Assembly (NCBI RefSeq): GCF_019207085.1
Contig: NZ_JAATOM010000001.1
Span: 372,001 to 436,000 of the forward strand
Source: Variovorax sp. dw_308
GTDB taxonomy: Bacteria > Pseudomonadota > Gammaproteobacteria > Burkholderiales > Burkholderiaceae_C
DNA: 64,000 nt
Reading direction: 5' to 3'
This document shows, in pieces, positions 56,738 through 64,000 of this stretch. The translations under genes were made by a program, and so were the position numbers. Every line of letters begins with the position of its first letter. Positions within the stretch are counted from its first letter, which is position 1. The notes beneath the pieces are model-generated. The model made no database searches, was not told where the DNA came from, and was given only the letters and a program-made list of their open reading frames with translations.

Positions 56738-57313
56738 TCAGCCCAACATCGAGCCGCGAATTTCCGAGACGGGCAGATGCTCGGTGCGCGTCAACAGCGC
56801 CGCTTCGCTTTCGCCGGCACGCAAGCGGGCCAGGAAGACCTCGGGATCGAACTCGACGCCGATCGGATTGAGTTCGAAGTTCGGGCCGTACATGAACGCG
56901 TTGGCCTCGTCGTTCGAGGTGTAGCTGTCCGCCTGGAACTCCATCTGGTTGCCGTCCGGGTCGGCGTAGTAGAGCGAGACCGTGATGCCGTGGTGGATGC
57001 ACCAATACGGCAACACGCCCGACGCCTTCAATTCGGCGTATTTCTCGAACAGTTCGGCGAGCGAGCGGTAGCCGTAGGCCACGTGGTCCATCCCGGGCTG
57101 GCCGCGCGGAGAGCGCGCCTCGGACTCCCCGACGATGATGCCCATGTTGAGCAAGGCCACGCGATGGTGCTCGTCGTCGTAGGTGACGAAGGCGATGACC
57201 GGACTTTGGTATTGAACCTTGCCGTCGAACACCTTCACGTACCACGCCAGCATCTGCTGGAAGCGGTAAGTGCGGTAGACGACGTGCGCGAAGCTCGTGG
57301 GTCGGATTGACAT
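56738..57313 (-). CDS. VOC-fold protein resembling a one-domain extradiol dioxygenase
   Basis: A 191-aa vicinal-oxygen-chelate protein. The metal triad expected for type I extradiol dioxygenases is visible: His10 (SFAHVVYRT), His77 (MDHVAYG) and Glu125 (GNQMEFQ). Classical enzymes of the type have two such modules and about 300 residues; this one is short, like one-domain dioxygenases or isomerases. It lies between the monooxygenase and the SnoaL gene in one operon. Ring cleavage of a newly made catechol is the natural reading; a glyoxalase-like isomerase is possible. Confidence 0.8.
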   Translation of the reverse strand: MSIRPTSFAHVVYRTYRFQQMLAWYVKVFDGKVQYQSPVIAFVTYDDEHHRVALLNMGIIVGESEARSPRGQPGMDHVAYGYRSLAELFEKYAELKASGVLPYWCIHHGITVSLYYADPDGNQMEFQADSYTSNDEANAFMYGPNFELNPIGVEFDPEVFLARLRAGESEAALLTRTEHLPVSEIRGSMLG

Positions 57314-57333
57314 GTTGATCCTCTTTGAGTGAC

Positions 57334-58542
57334 TCACACCAGTGGCGTGACGAAGGTGTCGACGCCGAGCAGTGCCTTGCCGTACACCTCGGCGGCGATC
57401 AGGGGCGATGCCACGGCATGCCGGGCGCCGGTGTTCGAATCGCGCCAGAAACGCTGCATCGGGCTCGATTCCGCAAAGGATCCCGCGCCGTGCGCCGTGA
57501 CCAGGATGTTGAGTGCCTCCACGATCTGCGTGATGGCATGGCCCGTGTCGGCACGCACCCTGGCCCGCGCGACGAAGTCCGGATAGTTGCCCTCGGCCGC
57601 GAAGCGCTCGATGTCTTCCGCCGCCCGGTACGCATGCAGATGCGCCGTGTCGATCTTCATGGCCGCTTCGGCAATCTGCATCTGGAAGGCCACCGATTCC
57701 GACTGCTTGCCGTACACGGTGTATGCGATGTTGCGCTTGCCGGCCATGTCGATGACATATTTCAGCGCGGCGGTGCCCATGCCCAGCTGCGGACCCACCA
57801 GGATCAAGGCTGCGACCGGTACGAAGGCGCTGCGGTAGAGCGGCTCCTCCTTGAACTCGCTCGCGTAGTCGCCACCGATGGCCCGCTGGATCGAATACAT
57901 GCGATGGTCGGGCACGAAGATCTCGTCGGCCACCAGGCAGTTGCTTCCGCTGCCTCGCATCCCGACGGTATGCCAGGTGTCCTCGATGCGCAGTTCGCTC
58001 ATCGGCACGTAGGCCAGGAACTGGTCGGTGACTTCGCCTTTCTCGTTCTGCTCGGTCAAGCCGATCAAGCCCCAGTCGGCGTGCAGGCAACCCGATGCGT
58101 AGTACCACTTGCCGGAGACCACCAGGCCGCCATCGACCGCGCGCCGGTGCGTCTGCGAACTCGGCGTGAAGACGCCTGCCACGCGGGCCAGCGGATTGGC
58201 GCCGAAGATCTCGTCCTGCGCCCGGCCCGGAAGCAGGGAGGCGAACCAGGTGCACACGCCGATCAGGTTGACCACCCACGAACTCGAGGGGCAGTATTCC
58301 GCGATCGCCGCGGTGACGTCGAGGTGCGTTCGCACGCCCGCTTCGTAGCCACCGTATCGCCGCGGCTGCAGCGTGCGGAACAGGCCCGCCTCGCTCAGGG
58401 CCAGGATGTTTTCCTCGACGACGCGACGGTCTTTTTCGGTCTGCGCTGCATTCTTCTGCAGCAGCGGTTTCAGCGCATGGGCGCGGCGGACGAGTTCCGC
58501 ACGCAGGTCTGTGACTTCAGGATCGGGATGGAGATGGGACAT
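57334..58542 (-). CDS. Acyl-CoA-dehydrogenase-fold flavin monooxygenase (HsaA-like)
   Basis: A 402-aa protein of the two-component flavin-dependent hydroxylase group with the acyl-CoA dehydrogenase fold (HsaA, HpaH-like/Acyl-CoA_dh_2). The N-terminal helical part contains RTLQPRRYGGYEAGVRTHLD, the middle VVSGKWYYASGCLHADWGLI and SELRIEDTWHTVGMRGSGSN, and the end FWRDSNTGARHAVASPLIAA, typical of the oxygenase branch rather than of dehydrogenases. The start ATG at 58542 has AAGGA upstream. Its partner reductase is the gene just before it (27 bp). Probable reaction: hydroxylation of a phenol with FMNH2/FADH2 and O2. Confidence 0.88.
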   Translation of the reverse strand: MSHLHPDPEVTDLRAELVRRAHALKPLLQKNAAQTEKDRRVVEENILALSEAGLFRTLQPRRYGGYEAGVRTHLDVTAAIAEYCPSSSWVVNLIGVCTWFASLLPGRAQDEIFGANPLARVAGVFTPSSQTHRRAVDGGLVVSGKWYYASGCLHADWGLIGLTEQNEKGEVTDQFLAYVPMSELRIEDTWHTVGMRGSGSNCLVADEIFVPDHRMYSIQRAIGGDYASEFKEEPLYRSAFVPVAALILVGPQLGMGTAALKYVIDMAGKRNIAYTVYGKQSESVAFQMQIAEAAMKIDTAHLHAYRAAEDIERFAAEGNYPDFVARARVRADTGHAITQIVEALNILVTAHGAGSFAESSPMQRFWRDSNTGARHAVASPLIAAEVYGKALLGVDTFVTPLV

Positions 58543-58569
58543 GTTGTTTCCTTCAGGGTGAGATGGCAT

Positions 58570-59085
58570 TCACCAGCCATCGGTGGATTGCCACTGAACA
58601 GCGGGCTTCGCGTGGGTGTGCACCTGGCGGTAGTTGCCGCCGTAGAAGATGAGCGGACTGGCATCGGTGCCATGGCTCAGATGCTCGATTTCGCCGATGT
58701 AGAGCAGGTGGTCGCCGGCCGCATGGATGTCGACGACGCGGGCCACGATGTGCGCCAGGCTGCCATCGATCAGCGGCGTGCCGGCCGAGTGCACGAACGG
58801 GATCGGTATCCCCTCGACGGGCCGGCCGCCGAAGTGCGAGCTCAGGTCCTGCTGGCTCTCGGCCAATAGATTCACGCCATAACGGCTGCCGTGCCGCACG
58901 TGTGCAGTGAACTGGGAGTTTCTCCGCACGGACACCAGCACCAGGGGAGGCTCGAGGGACACCGACAGAAAGGCATTGGCGGTCATGCCCGCCGGCAGGC
59001 CCTCCCGGTGATAGCTCACCACGGTCACGCCGGTGGCGAAACGCCCCATGACCGAGCGAAAGAGGCTGGGTTCGATGGAGTTCAT
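58570..59085 (-). CDS. Flavin reductase for the two-component monooxygenase
   Basis: A 171-aa flavin reductase of the HpaC/HsaB family, supplying reduced flavin. Motifs: RFATGVTVVSYHREGLPAGM, the strand SLEPPLVLVSVRRNSQF, GVNLLAESQQDLSSHFGG and a C-terminal PLIFYGGNYRQV. ATG 59085 is taken because GGAG lies upstream; an ATG at 59121 is an alternative. First gene of the four-gene operon, divergent from a TetR gene with an inverted repeat in the spacer. Confidence 0.9.
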   Translation of the reverse strand: MNSIEPSLFRSVMGRFATGVTVVSYHREGLPAGMTANAFLSVSLEPPLVLVSVRRNSQFTAHVRHGSRYGVNLLAESQQDLSSHFGGRPVEGIPIPFVHSAGTPLIDGSLAHIVARVVDIHAAGDHLLYIGEIEHLSHGTDASPLIFYGGNYRQVHTHAKPAVQWQSTDGW

Positions 59086-59146
59086 CGTGCGTTGCTCCGA
59101 GTCGGGAAGGGTGGGGGCCATGGACGAATTCTTGATCTTTGGCGGC

Positions 59147-59218
59147 GACGCTTCCATGCCTGCTTTCCGCAAGTCAGAATGCCGAATCGTCAAGATGTCA
59201 GCTTGGCATCGAAGCGTC
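59147..59218. promoter_or_regulatory. Inverted repeat in the flavin-reductase/TetR spacer
   Basis: Arms GACGCTTCCATGCC (59147-59160) and GGCATCGAAGCGTC (59205-59218) are complementary with one mismatch in 14. They lie in the 145-bp divergent region, the second arm 13 bp before the TetR start. Probable paired operator for the TetR protein. Confidence 0.55.
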
Positions 59219-59230
59219 AGGAGACACCTC

Positions 59231-59971
59231 ATGCAGGCATCGCCCACAGCGTCGCGCCTTGGAGCCGGCGACAACGATCACCGTGTGCAGAGCGCGCTGC
59301 GCAAACGCGAGCGCACCCGCAAACGCATCCTCGAGGCGACCGTGCGGGTGTTCGTGCGCCGGGGCGACGACATGCCCGTCATCGAGGACGTGGTGCGCGA
59401 GGCAGGGATCTCGCGCGGCACGTTCTACCAGCACTTTCCTTCGCTCGACGATGCGCTGCGGGCTGCCAGCACCGGGATGAACGAACGCATGATCGCGGAG
59501 ATCCTTCCGCTCTACGACTGCCTGAAGGAGCCTTGGCAACGCGCGGCGGTTGGCTTTCGGCTGTTCCTCATTCGCGCGTGGCGGGACCCCGACTGGGCGG
59601 CGTTCGTCACGCGCATGGATGCGTGGCCGCGCGACTCTCTGGTGGCTATCTACATGGCGCGCGACCTGGAGCGCGGCAGGGTCTTGGGCCAGTTCCACAT
59701 CGACGATGCGCAGACGGCCTGCGACTTCCTGATGGGCGCCTCTGCCGGAGGCATCCAGGGCGTGCGCAGCGGCGTGGCGGATCCGCATGCGTACATGGAC
59801 ATCTCCGTCAGGATGGCGCTCCAGTCCCTGGGTTGCAGCACCGAACTGCGCGAACGCGGTGTCGAGTTCTCACGGCGGCACCTGGACGAATGGATCAGCG
59901 GGCAGCGGCTGGCCTGGACGCCGCTGGCAGGTTCTGGTCGAGAGGATCACGAGATTGAAGATGAAGCCTAG
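59231..59971 (+). CDS. TetR-family regulator of the monooxygenase operon
   Basis: A 246-aa TetR protein. The HTH (ATVRVFVRRGDDMPVIEDVV, REAGISRGTFYQHFPSLDDA) is at about residues 34-75, followed by a helical ligand domain. ATG 59231 is chosen because AGGAG lies 8 bp upstream; earlier in-frame ATGs lack a site. Divergent from the flavin-reductase operon, which it most likely represses. Confidence 0.9.
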   Translation: MQASPTASRLGAGDNDHRVQSALRKRERTRKRILEATVRVFVRRGDDMPVIEDVVREAGISRGTFYQHFPSLDDALRAASTGMNERMIAEILPLYDCLKEPWQRAAVGFRLFLIRAWRDPDWAAFVTRMDAWPRDSLVAIYMARDLERGRVLGQFHIDDAQTACDFLMGASAGGIQGVRSGVADPHAYMDISVRMALQSLGCSTELRERGVEFSRRHLDEWISGQRLAWTPLAGSGREDHEIEDEA

Positions 59972-60018
59972 AGGATCCGGCGACCGCTCTTGTAGCCAGC
60001 CCTGCGGTTCAAAAGCCA

Positions 60019-60492
60019 TCAAGGCCGAGCCGAGGGCAAGGGCAGGGCGGTCTTGTAGCGCACCTGCTTGAGCGCAAAGCTCGAGCGGATCTTCTCGATA
60101 CCCGGGATGGGCGTGAGCTGTTCCAGGATGAACTTCTCCAGCGCCCCGATGTCGGCCAGTTGCACGCGGATCAGATAGTCGCTGTCGCCGGTCATGAGGT
60201 AGCACTCCATCACCTCGTCATGCTCGGCGATGCGCTGCTCGAAGGTGGCGAGCGATGCCTTGCTCTGCGTCGTCAGGCTGATGGAGATGAAGACGTTGAG
60301 CCCCAGTCCCAGTGCCGCGGCGTTGGCGATGGCGACGTAGCGGTCGATCACGCCGGCGCCTTCGAGCGCCTTCACGCGTGCAAGGCACGGTGAGGGCGAG
60401 AGGTGCACGCGGCGCGCGAGGTCGACATTCGAGAGTGCGCCATTGCGCTGCAGTTCGTCGAGTATGCGGATGTCGAGGCTATCTAGCTTCAT
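60019..60492 (-). CDS. Lrp/AsnC-family regulator
   Basis: A 157-aa Lrp-type regulator: N-terminal HTH ([40 protein letters not shown]) and C-terminal RAM ligand domain ([20 protein letters not shown]). ATG 60492. It is divergent from the 2-oxoacid dehydrogenase E1 gene with 105 bp between starts. The same pairing is known for MdeR/mdeB of Pseudomonas methionine breakdown, so it is the likely activator of the E1 gene in response to an amino acid. Confidence 0.92.
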   Translation of the reverse strand: MKLDSLDIRILDELQRNGALSNVDLARRVHLSPSPCLARVKALEGAGVIDRYVAIANAAALGLGLNVFISISLTTQSKASLATFEQRIAEHDEVMECYLMTGDSDYLIRVQLADIGALEKFILEQLTPIPGIEKIRSSFALKQVRYKTALPLPSARP

Positions 60493-60597
60493 GGATGCCG
60501 TGATTGCTTTGTTGCGCGGCAGTTTATGCTGCACAAGCACCCGGTTACAAGGCTGCACAGCAACACATTTGGCCCCGACCGCTCTAAAGTGCTCTCC

Positions 60598-63234
60598 ATG
60601 AATGCCCTCTCAGCGCCCCACCTCGCAGCGCTTTCCAGCGCCATCGATCCCGACCCCCAGGAAACCGCCGAATGGCGCGATGCCTTCGCCGCGCTGGTCG
60701 CCGCGAACGGCCCGGTGCGCGCGCGGCAGATGCTCGACGAACTGGCGCGCATGGCGCGCGACGAGCGCATCGGCTGGGCGCCGGAGTTGTGCACGCCCTA
60801 CGTCAATACGATCGCGGTTGACGCGCAGCCCGCCTTTCCCGGCGACCTCGCAGTGGAGGAGCGACTGGCGTCGCTGATGCGCTGGAACGCACTCGCGATG
60901 GTGGTGCGGGCCAATCATTCCTATGGCGAACTGGGCGGCCACATCGCCAGCTACGCCAGCGCGGCCGACCTCTTCGAGACGGGCTTCAACCACTTCTTCC
61001 ACGCGAGGGACGTGGGCCACGGCGGCGACCTCGTGTTCTTCCAGCCGCACAGCGCACCGGGCGTGTATGCGCGGGCCTTTCTCGAAGGGCGCCTGAGCGA
61101 AGACGACCTCTCACACTACCGCCAGGAACTCACCGCGCCGGCCTTCACGACAGGCGAGGGCGCGCGCGGCCTGTCGAGCTATCCGCATCCCTACCTGATG
61201 CCCGACTTCTGGCAGTTCCCGACCGGCTCGATGGGGATCGGCCCGATCAGCTCGATCTACCACGCGCGCTTCATGCGCTACCTCACGCACCGCAACCTGC
61301 TCGACTGCGGCGCGCGCAAGGTGTGGGGTGTGTTCGGCGACGGCGAGATGGACGAGCCCGAGTCGATGAGCGCCCTGACCCTGGCCGCACGCGAGAAGCT
61401 CGACAACCTGGTGTGGGTGGTCAACTGCAACCTGCAGCGCCTGGACGGCCCGGTGCGCGGCAACGGCCGCATCATCGACGAGCTGGAGAAGCTCTTCGCA
61501 GGCGCAGGCTGGAACGTCATCAAGCTGGTGTGGGGCAGCGACTGGGACGGCCTGTTCGCGCGCGACACTACGGGCGCGCTGGCGCGTGCCTTCGCCAACA
61601 CGGTCGACGGTCAGATGCAGACCTTCGCCGCGAAGGACGGCCGCTTCAACCGCGACACCTTCTTCGGCCAGAACGAGGAACTCGCGCGCCTCGCGCAAGG
61701 CATGACCGACGAGCAGATCGACCGCCTGAAGCGCGGCGGCCACGACCTCGTGAAGATCCACGCGGCCTATGCCGCGGCCGCCGCCCATCAAGGCCAGCCG
61801 ACCGTGATCCTCGCCCACACCAAGAAGGGCTACGGCATGGGCGCAGGGCAGGGCAAGATGACCACGCACTCGCACAAGAAGTTCGAGAGCGCGGACCTCA
61901 TCGGCTTCCGCAACCGTTTCAACCTGCCGCTCACCGACGAGCAGGCCACGTCGTTGGCCTTCTACAAGCCGGCCGACGACAGCTTGGAAATGCAGTACCT
62001 GAAGTCGCATCGACAAGCGCTCGGCGGAGCGATGCCGCGGCGCGAGACGGCTTGCGACGTCGTGCCCAAGCCCGAGCTCGCCGCTTACGCCAAGTTCGCC
62101 ATCGAAGCCGAAGGCAAGGACATGAGCACGACGATGGCCTTCGTGCGCATCCTCGGCAACCTGTTGAAGGACAAGGCACTCGGCCCGCGCGTCGTGCCCA
62201 TCGTGGCCGACGAGGCGCGCACCTTCGGCATGGCCAACCTGTTCAAGCAGGTGGGCATCTATTCGAGCGTGGGCCAGCGCTATTCACCGGAAGACATCGA
62301 CACCATCCTGAGCTACCGCGAAGCCACCGACGGGCAGATCCTGGAGGAGGGCATCAGCGAGGCTGGCGCCATCGCGAGCTGGACGGCGGCGGCCACGAGC
62401 TACAGCGTGCATGGTCTCGCGATGCTGCCCTTCTACATCTACTACTCGATGTTCGGCTTCCAGCGCGTGGGCGATGCGATCTGGGCCGCCGCCGATCAAC
62501 GCTCGCGCGGCTTCCTGCTCGGCGCCACGTCTGGCCGCACCACGCTCGGCGGAGAGGGCTTGCAGCATCAAGATGGCACCAGCCACCTCGTCGCCGCGAC
62601 CATCCCCAACTGCAAGGCCTACGACCCGGCCTTCGCGGGCGAGATGGCGCTGATCATCGATGCGGGCATCCGCGAGATGATGGTCGAGCAGCAGGACGTT
62701 TTCTATTACGTCACGCTGATGAACGAGAACTACGCGCAGCCGAGCCTGCCGCAGGAGGTGCATGGTGATGTGTTGCGCGGTTGCTATCGCTTCGGGCGCT
62801 TCCCTGCCGACGCCACGTCAACGCAGGTGACGCTGCTGGGCTCCGGCGCGATCCTCACCGAGGTCATCAAGGCCGCGCAGCAACTCGCGTCGGAAGGGAT
62901 CGCCACCGAGGTGATCAGTGTCACGAGCTGGAGTGAACTGGCCCGCGACGGCGCGGCGTGCGAGCGAGCCGAACTGCGCGGCGAGGCCGGTAGCGTGCCG
63001 TTCATCGCGCAGCAGCTTGCGCAAGGCAACGGTCCGGTCATCGCCGCGACCGACTACGTGCGCGCCGTGCCGGAAAGCGTGCGCGCGTATCTGCCGGAAG
63101 GCCGCCGCTACCTCACGCTCGGCACCGACGACTTCGGTCGCAGCGACACGCGCGCGGCGCTGCGCGATTTCTTCGGGGTGGATGCGGCGAGCATCGTGAA
63201 GGCGGCGCGGCATGCGCTGCGTCCAGTCGGCTGA
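60598..63234 (+). CDS. Homodimeric pyruvate dehydrogenase E1-type 2-oxoacid dehydrogenase
   Basis: A ThDP enzyme of the AceE family, 878 aa. Features: [20 protein letters not shown] with active-site His near residue 107, the ThDP motif starting [10 protein letters not shown] at 247, and the central [19 protein letters not shown] segment. It would decarboxylate pyruvate or 2-oxobutyrate and pass the acyl group to an E2. No E2/E3 genes (aceF, lpd) follow, unlike the main PDH operon, and a divergent Lrp gene is present. That context favours a secondary, amino-acid-linked E1 such as MdeB (2-oxobutyrate). Naming is left open because sequence alone does not separate them. Confidence 0.9.
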   Translation: MNALSAPHLAALSSAIDPDPQETAEWRDAFAALVAANGPVRARQMLDELARMARDERIGWAPELCTPYVNTIAVDAQPAFPGDLAVEERLASLMRWNALAMVVRANHSYGELGGHIASYASAADLFETGFNHFFHARDVGHGGDLVFFQPHSAPGVYARAFLEGRLSEDDLSHYRQELTAPAFTTGEGARGLSSYPHPYLMPDFWQFPTGSMGIGPISSIYHARFMRYLTHRNLLDCGARKVWGVFGDGEMDEPESMSALTLAAREKLDNLVWVVNCNLQRLDGPVRGNGRIIDELEKLFAGAGWNVIKLVWGSDWDGLFARDTTGALARAFANTVDGQMQTFAAKDGRFNRDTFFGQNEELARLAQGMTDEQIDRLKRGGHDLVKIHAAYAAAAAHQGQPTVILAHTKKGYGMGAGQGKMTTHSHKKFESADLIGFRNRFNLPLTDEQATSLAFYKPADDSLEMQYLKSHRQALGGAMPRRETACDVVPKPELAAYAKFAIEAEGKDMSTTMAFVRILGNLLKDKALGPRVVPIVADEARTFGMANLFKQVGIYSSVGQRYSPEDIDTILSYREATDGQILEEGISEAGAIASWTAAATSYSVHGLAMLPFYIYYSMFGFQRVGDAIWAAADQRSRGFLLGATSGRTTLGGEGLQHQDGTSHLVAATIPNCKAYDPAFAGEMALIIDAGIREMMVEQQDVFYYVTLMNENYAQPSLPQEVHGDVLRGCYRFGRFPADATSTQVTLLGSGAILTEVIKAAQQLASEGIATEVISVTSWSELARDGAACERAELRGEAGSVPFIAQQLAQGNGPVIAATDYVRAVPESVRAYLPEGRRYLTLGTDDFGRSDTRAALRDFFGVDAASIVKAARHALRPVG

Positions 63235-63237
63235 CAG

Positions 63238-64000
63238 TCAATCAGCGCCCCATTGGGCGATCTCCTGGTCGATGACCTTCTCGAAGCAGTCGAAATACGG
63301 GTAGCGCAATCGCAGCAGATCCTCGACATCGCCTGGTCGGGGGAATGCGTACTCCCGCTCCGAGACGGCAGCCACCGTCTGAAAGGAGCGACACTCGCCC
63401 GAGTGGTACGCCTCCTCCCATCCGCAGCGTCCTTCGAACAACAGCCGAAGTACCCGGCCGCTGACGATCGACGTCATGGTGGCCCGCGTGTCGTTCCCAT
63501 CCACTCGCTCTCCGGTGCGCCCCAGGTCCCAATGCACGAAGCAATTGAAGTCGTCGAAGCAGACGATCAACTGGTACAACACCTTCCAGCCGCGCAAACG
63601 CTGCAGTGCTGAAGACTTGTCTTCCCAGTTGGCTCGTACGAAGCGGTCGAGGTCCTCGATGACATCCTCGATCCCGCATGCGCGTGCATCGCGCTCGCGA
63701 ATGTTCCTGTAAAGGCTTGCGAACGGATCGACGGGGCAGTAGGCCACGCGTTGGTCTTCGTCATCGGAACTCGACGAGGCGATCGGACTGCCTTGCCGGC
63801 GAATAACCGGTTCTTCCCCTTCGAAGACGATTTCGTCGCCCGGCGCCATGCCTTCCAGCTGTACCGGTGCATGCGGCCATGCGGCGGCCAGGTCGTCCAT
63901 GAAACGATCGCGTGCCACCGGAAATGCCTGCCTGTTCATCCAGTCGCCGCCCGAGGTGTACCTGAAGCCACACGCACCCGGAACCAGCATCCTGGCATTG
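63238..64000 (-). CDS. C-terminal part of an unidentified protein, cut by the right edge
   Basis: The frame is open from the window edge to a stop at 63238, about 253 codons; an internal ATG at 63990 is probably not the start, since coding-like sequence (NAR) continues to the edge. The beginning, LVPGACGFRYTSGGDWMNRQ with AFP, recalls the C-terminal region of UlaG-like metallo-beta-lactamase-fold hydrolases, but this is weak. The rest is rich in Asp/Glu and aromatic residues (VCFDDFNCFVHWDLGRTGE). It abuts the E1 gene convergently (3 bp). Confidence 0.6.
   Translation of the reverse strand, partial: NARMLVPGACGFRYTSGGDWMNRQAFPVARDRFMDDLAAAWPHAPVQLEGMAPGDEIVFEGEEPVIRRQGSPIASSSSDDEDQRVAYCPVDPFASLYRNIRERDARACGIEDVIEDLDRFVRANWEDKSSALQRLRGWKVLYQLIVCFDDFNCFVHWDLGRTGERVDGNDTRATMTSIVSGRVLRLLFEGRCGWEEAYHSGECRSFQTVAAVSEREYAFPRPGDVEDLLRLRYPYFDCFEKVIDQEIAQWGAD

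Overview
The window is high-GC DNA (by eye about two thirds G+C) that is densely coded, with short spacers, many 1-4 bp gene overlaps and occasional GTG starts. Its gene content points to a metabolically versatile beta-proteobacterium of the Burkholderiales, most likely the Comamonadaceae (Variovorax/Acidovorax-like): Bug-type periplasmic receptors, many LysR regulators, a MaeB malic enzyme, a DctA carrier, a Gcl glyoxylate route and a PuuD-type cytochrome-c urate oxidase. No rRNA, tRNA, CRISPR array, insertion sequence or phage gene was seen.

Layout. (1) 1-4.3 kb: a sensor histidine kinase and a three-gene NMT1/taurine-type ABC importer. (2) 4.4-9.5 kb: an exported alpha/beta hydrolase, MaeB and a flavin-dependent-halogenase-like enzyme. 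(3) 9.6-15 kb: a LysR regulator facing an operon of acyl-CoA dehydrogenase, class III CoA transferase and two Bug receptors. (4) 15-20 kb: the glyoxylate-to-glycerate genes gcl, hyi and garR with a divergent LysR; the spacer before garR carries a C-terminal remnant resembling the halogenase-like gene. (5) 20-24.5 kb: an AI-2E family protein, dctA with a GntR regulator and two perfect operator palindromes, and an aldo/keto reductase. (6) 24.5-49.7 kb: a large purine and urate catabolic region. (7) 49.8-60 kb: an uncharacterised catabolic cluster with a two-component flavin monooxygenase, a small extradiol-type VOC protein, SnoaL-like proteins, a CocE hydrolase, an MDR dehydrogenase, an MFS carrier, and AraC and TetR regulators. 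(8) 60-64 kb: an Lrp regulator divergent from a homodimeric 2-oxoacid dehydrogenase E1, then a gene cut by the right edge.

How the genes work together. The purine region encodes an almost complete route. NCS1 and NCS2 permeases import purines or ureides. Two 8-oxoguanine-deaminase-like enzymes would form urate. PuuD oxidises urate, and UraH, the UraD half of a UraD-AllC fusion, PuuE and the AllC half carry the carbon through allantoin and allantoate. Glyoxylate released later would be condensed by Gcl, reduced by GarR and phosphorylated by the glycerate 2-kinase. A GntR regulator heads the puuE operon. The 8-bp palindrome TGTATACA occurs next to its own gene and uraH, before puuD and before the NCS1 permease, which suggests one regulon. 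XdhAB and a classical ureidoglycolate-processing enzyme are not in the window. An M20 hydrolase lacking the usual bridging aspartate, sitting in the puuE operon, is a candidate for an unassigned step.
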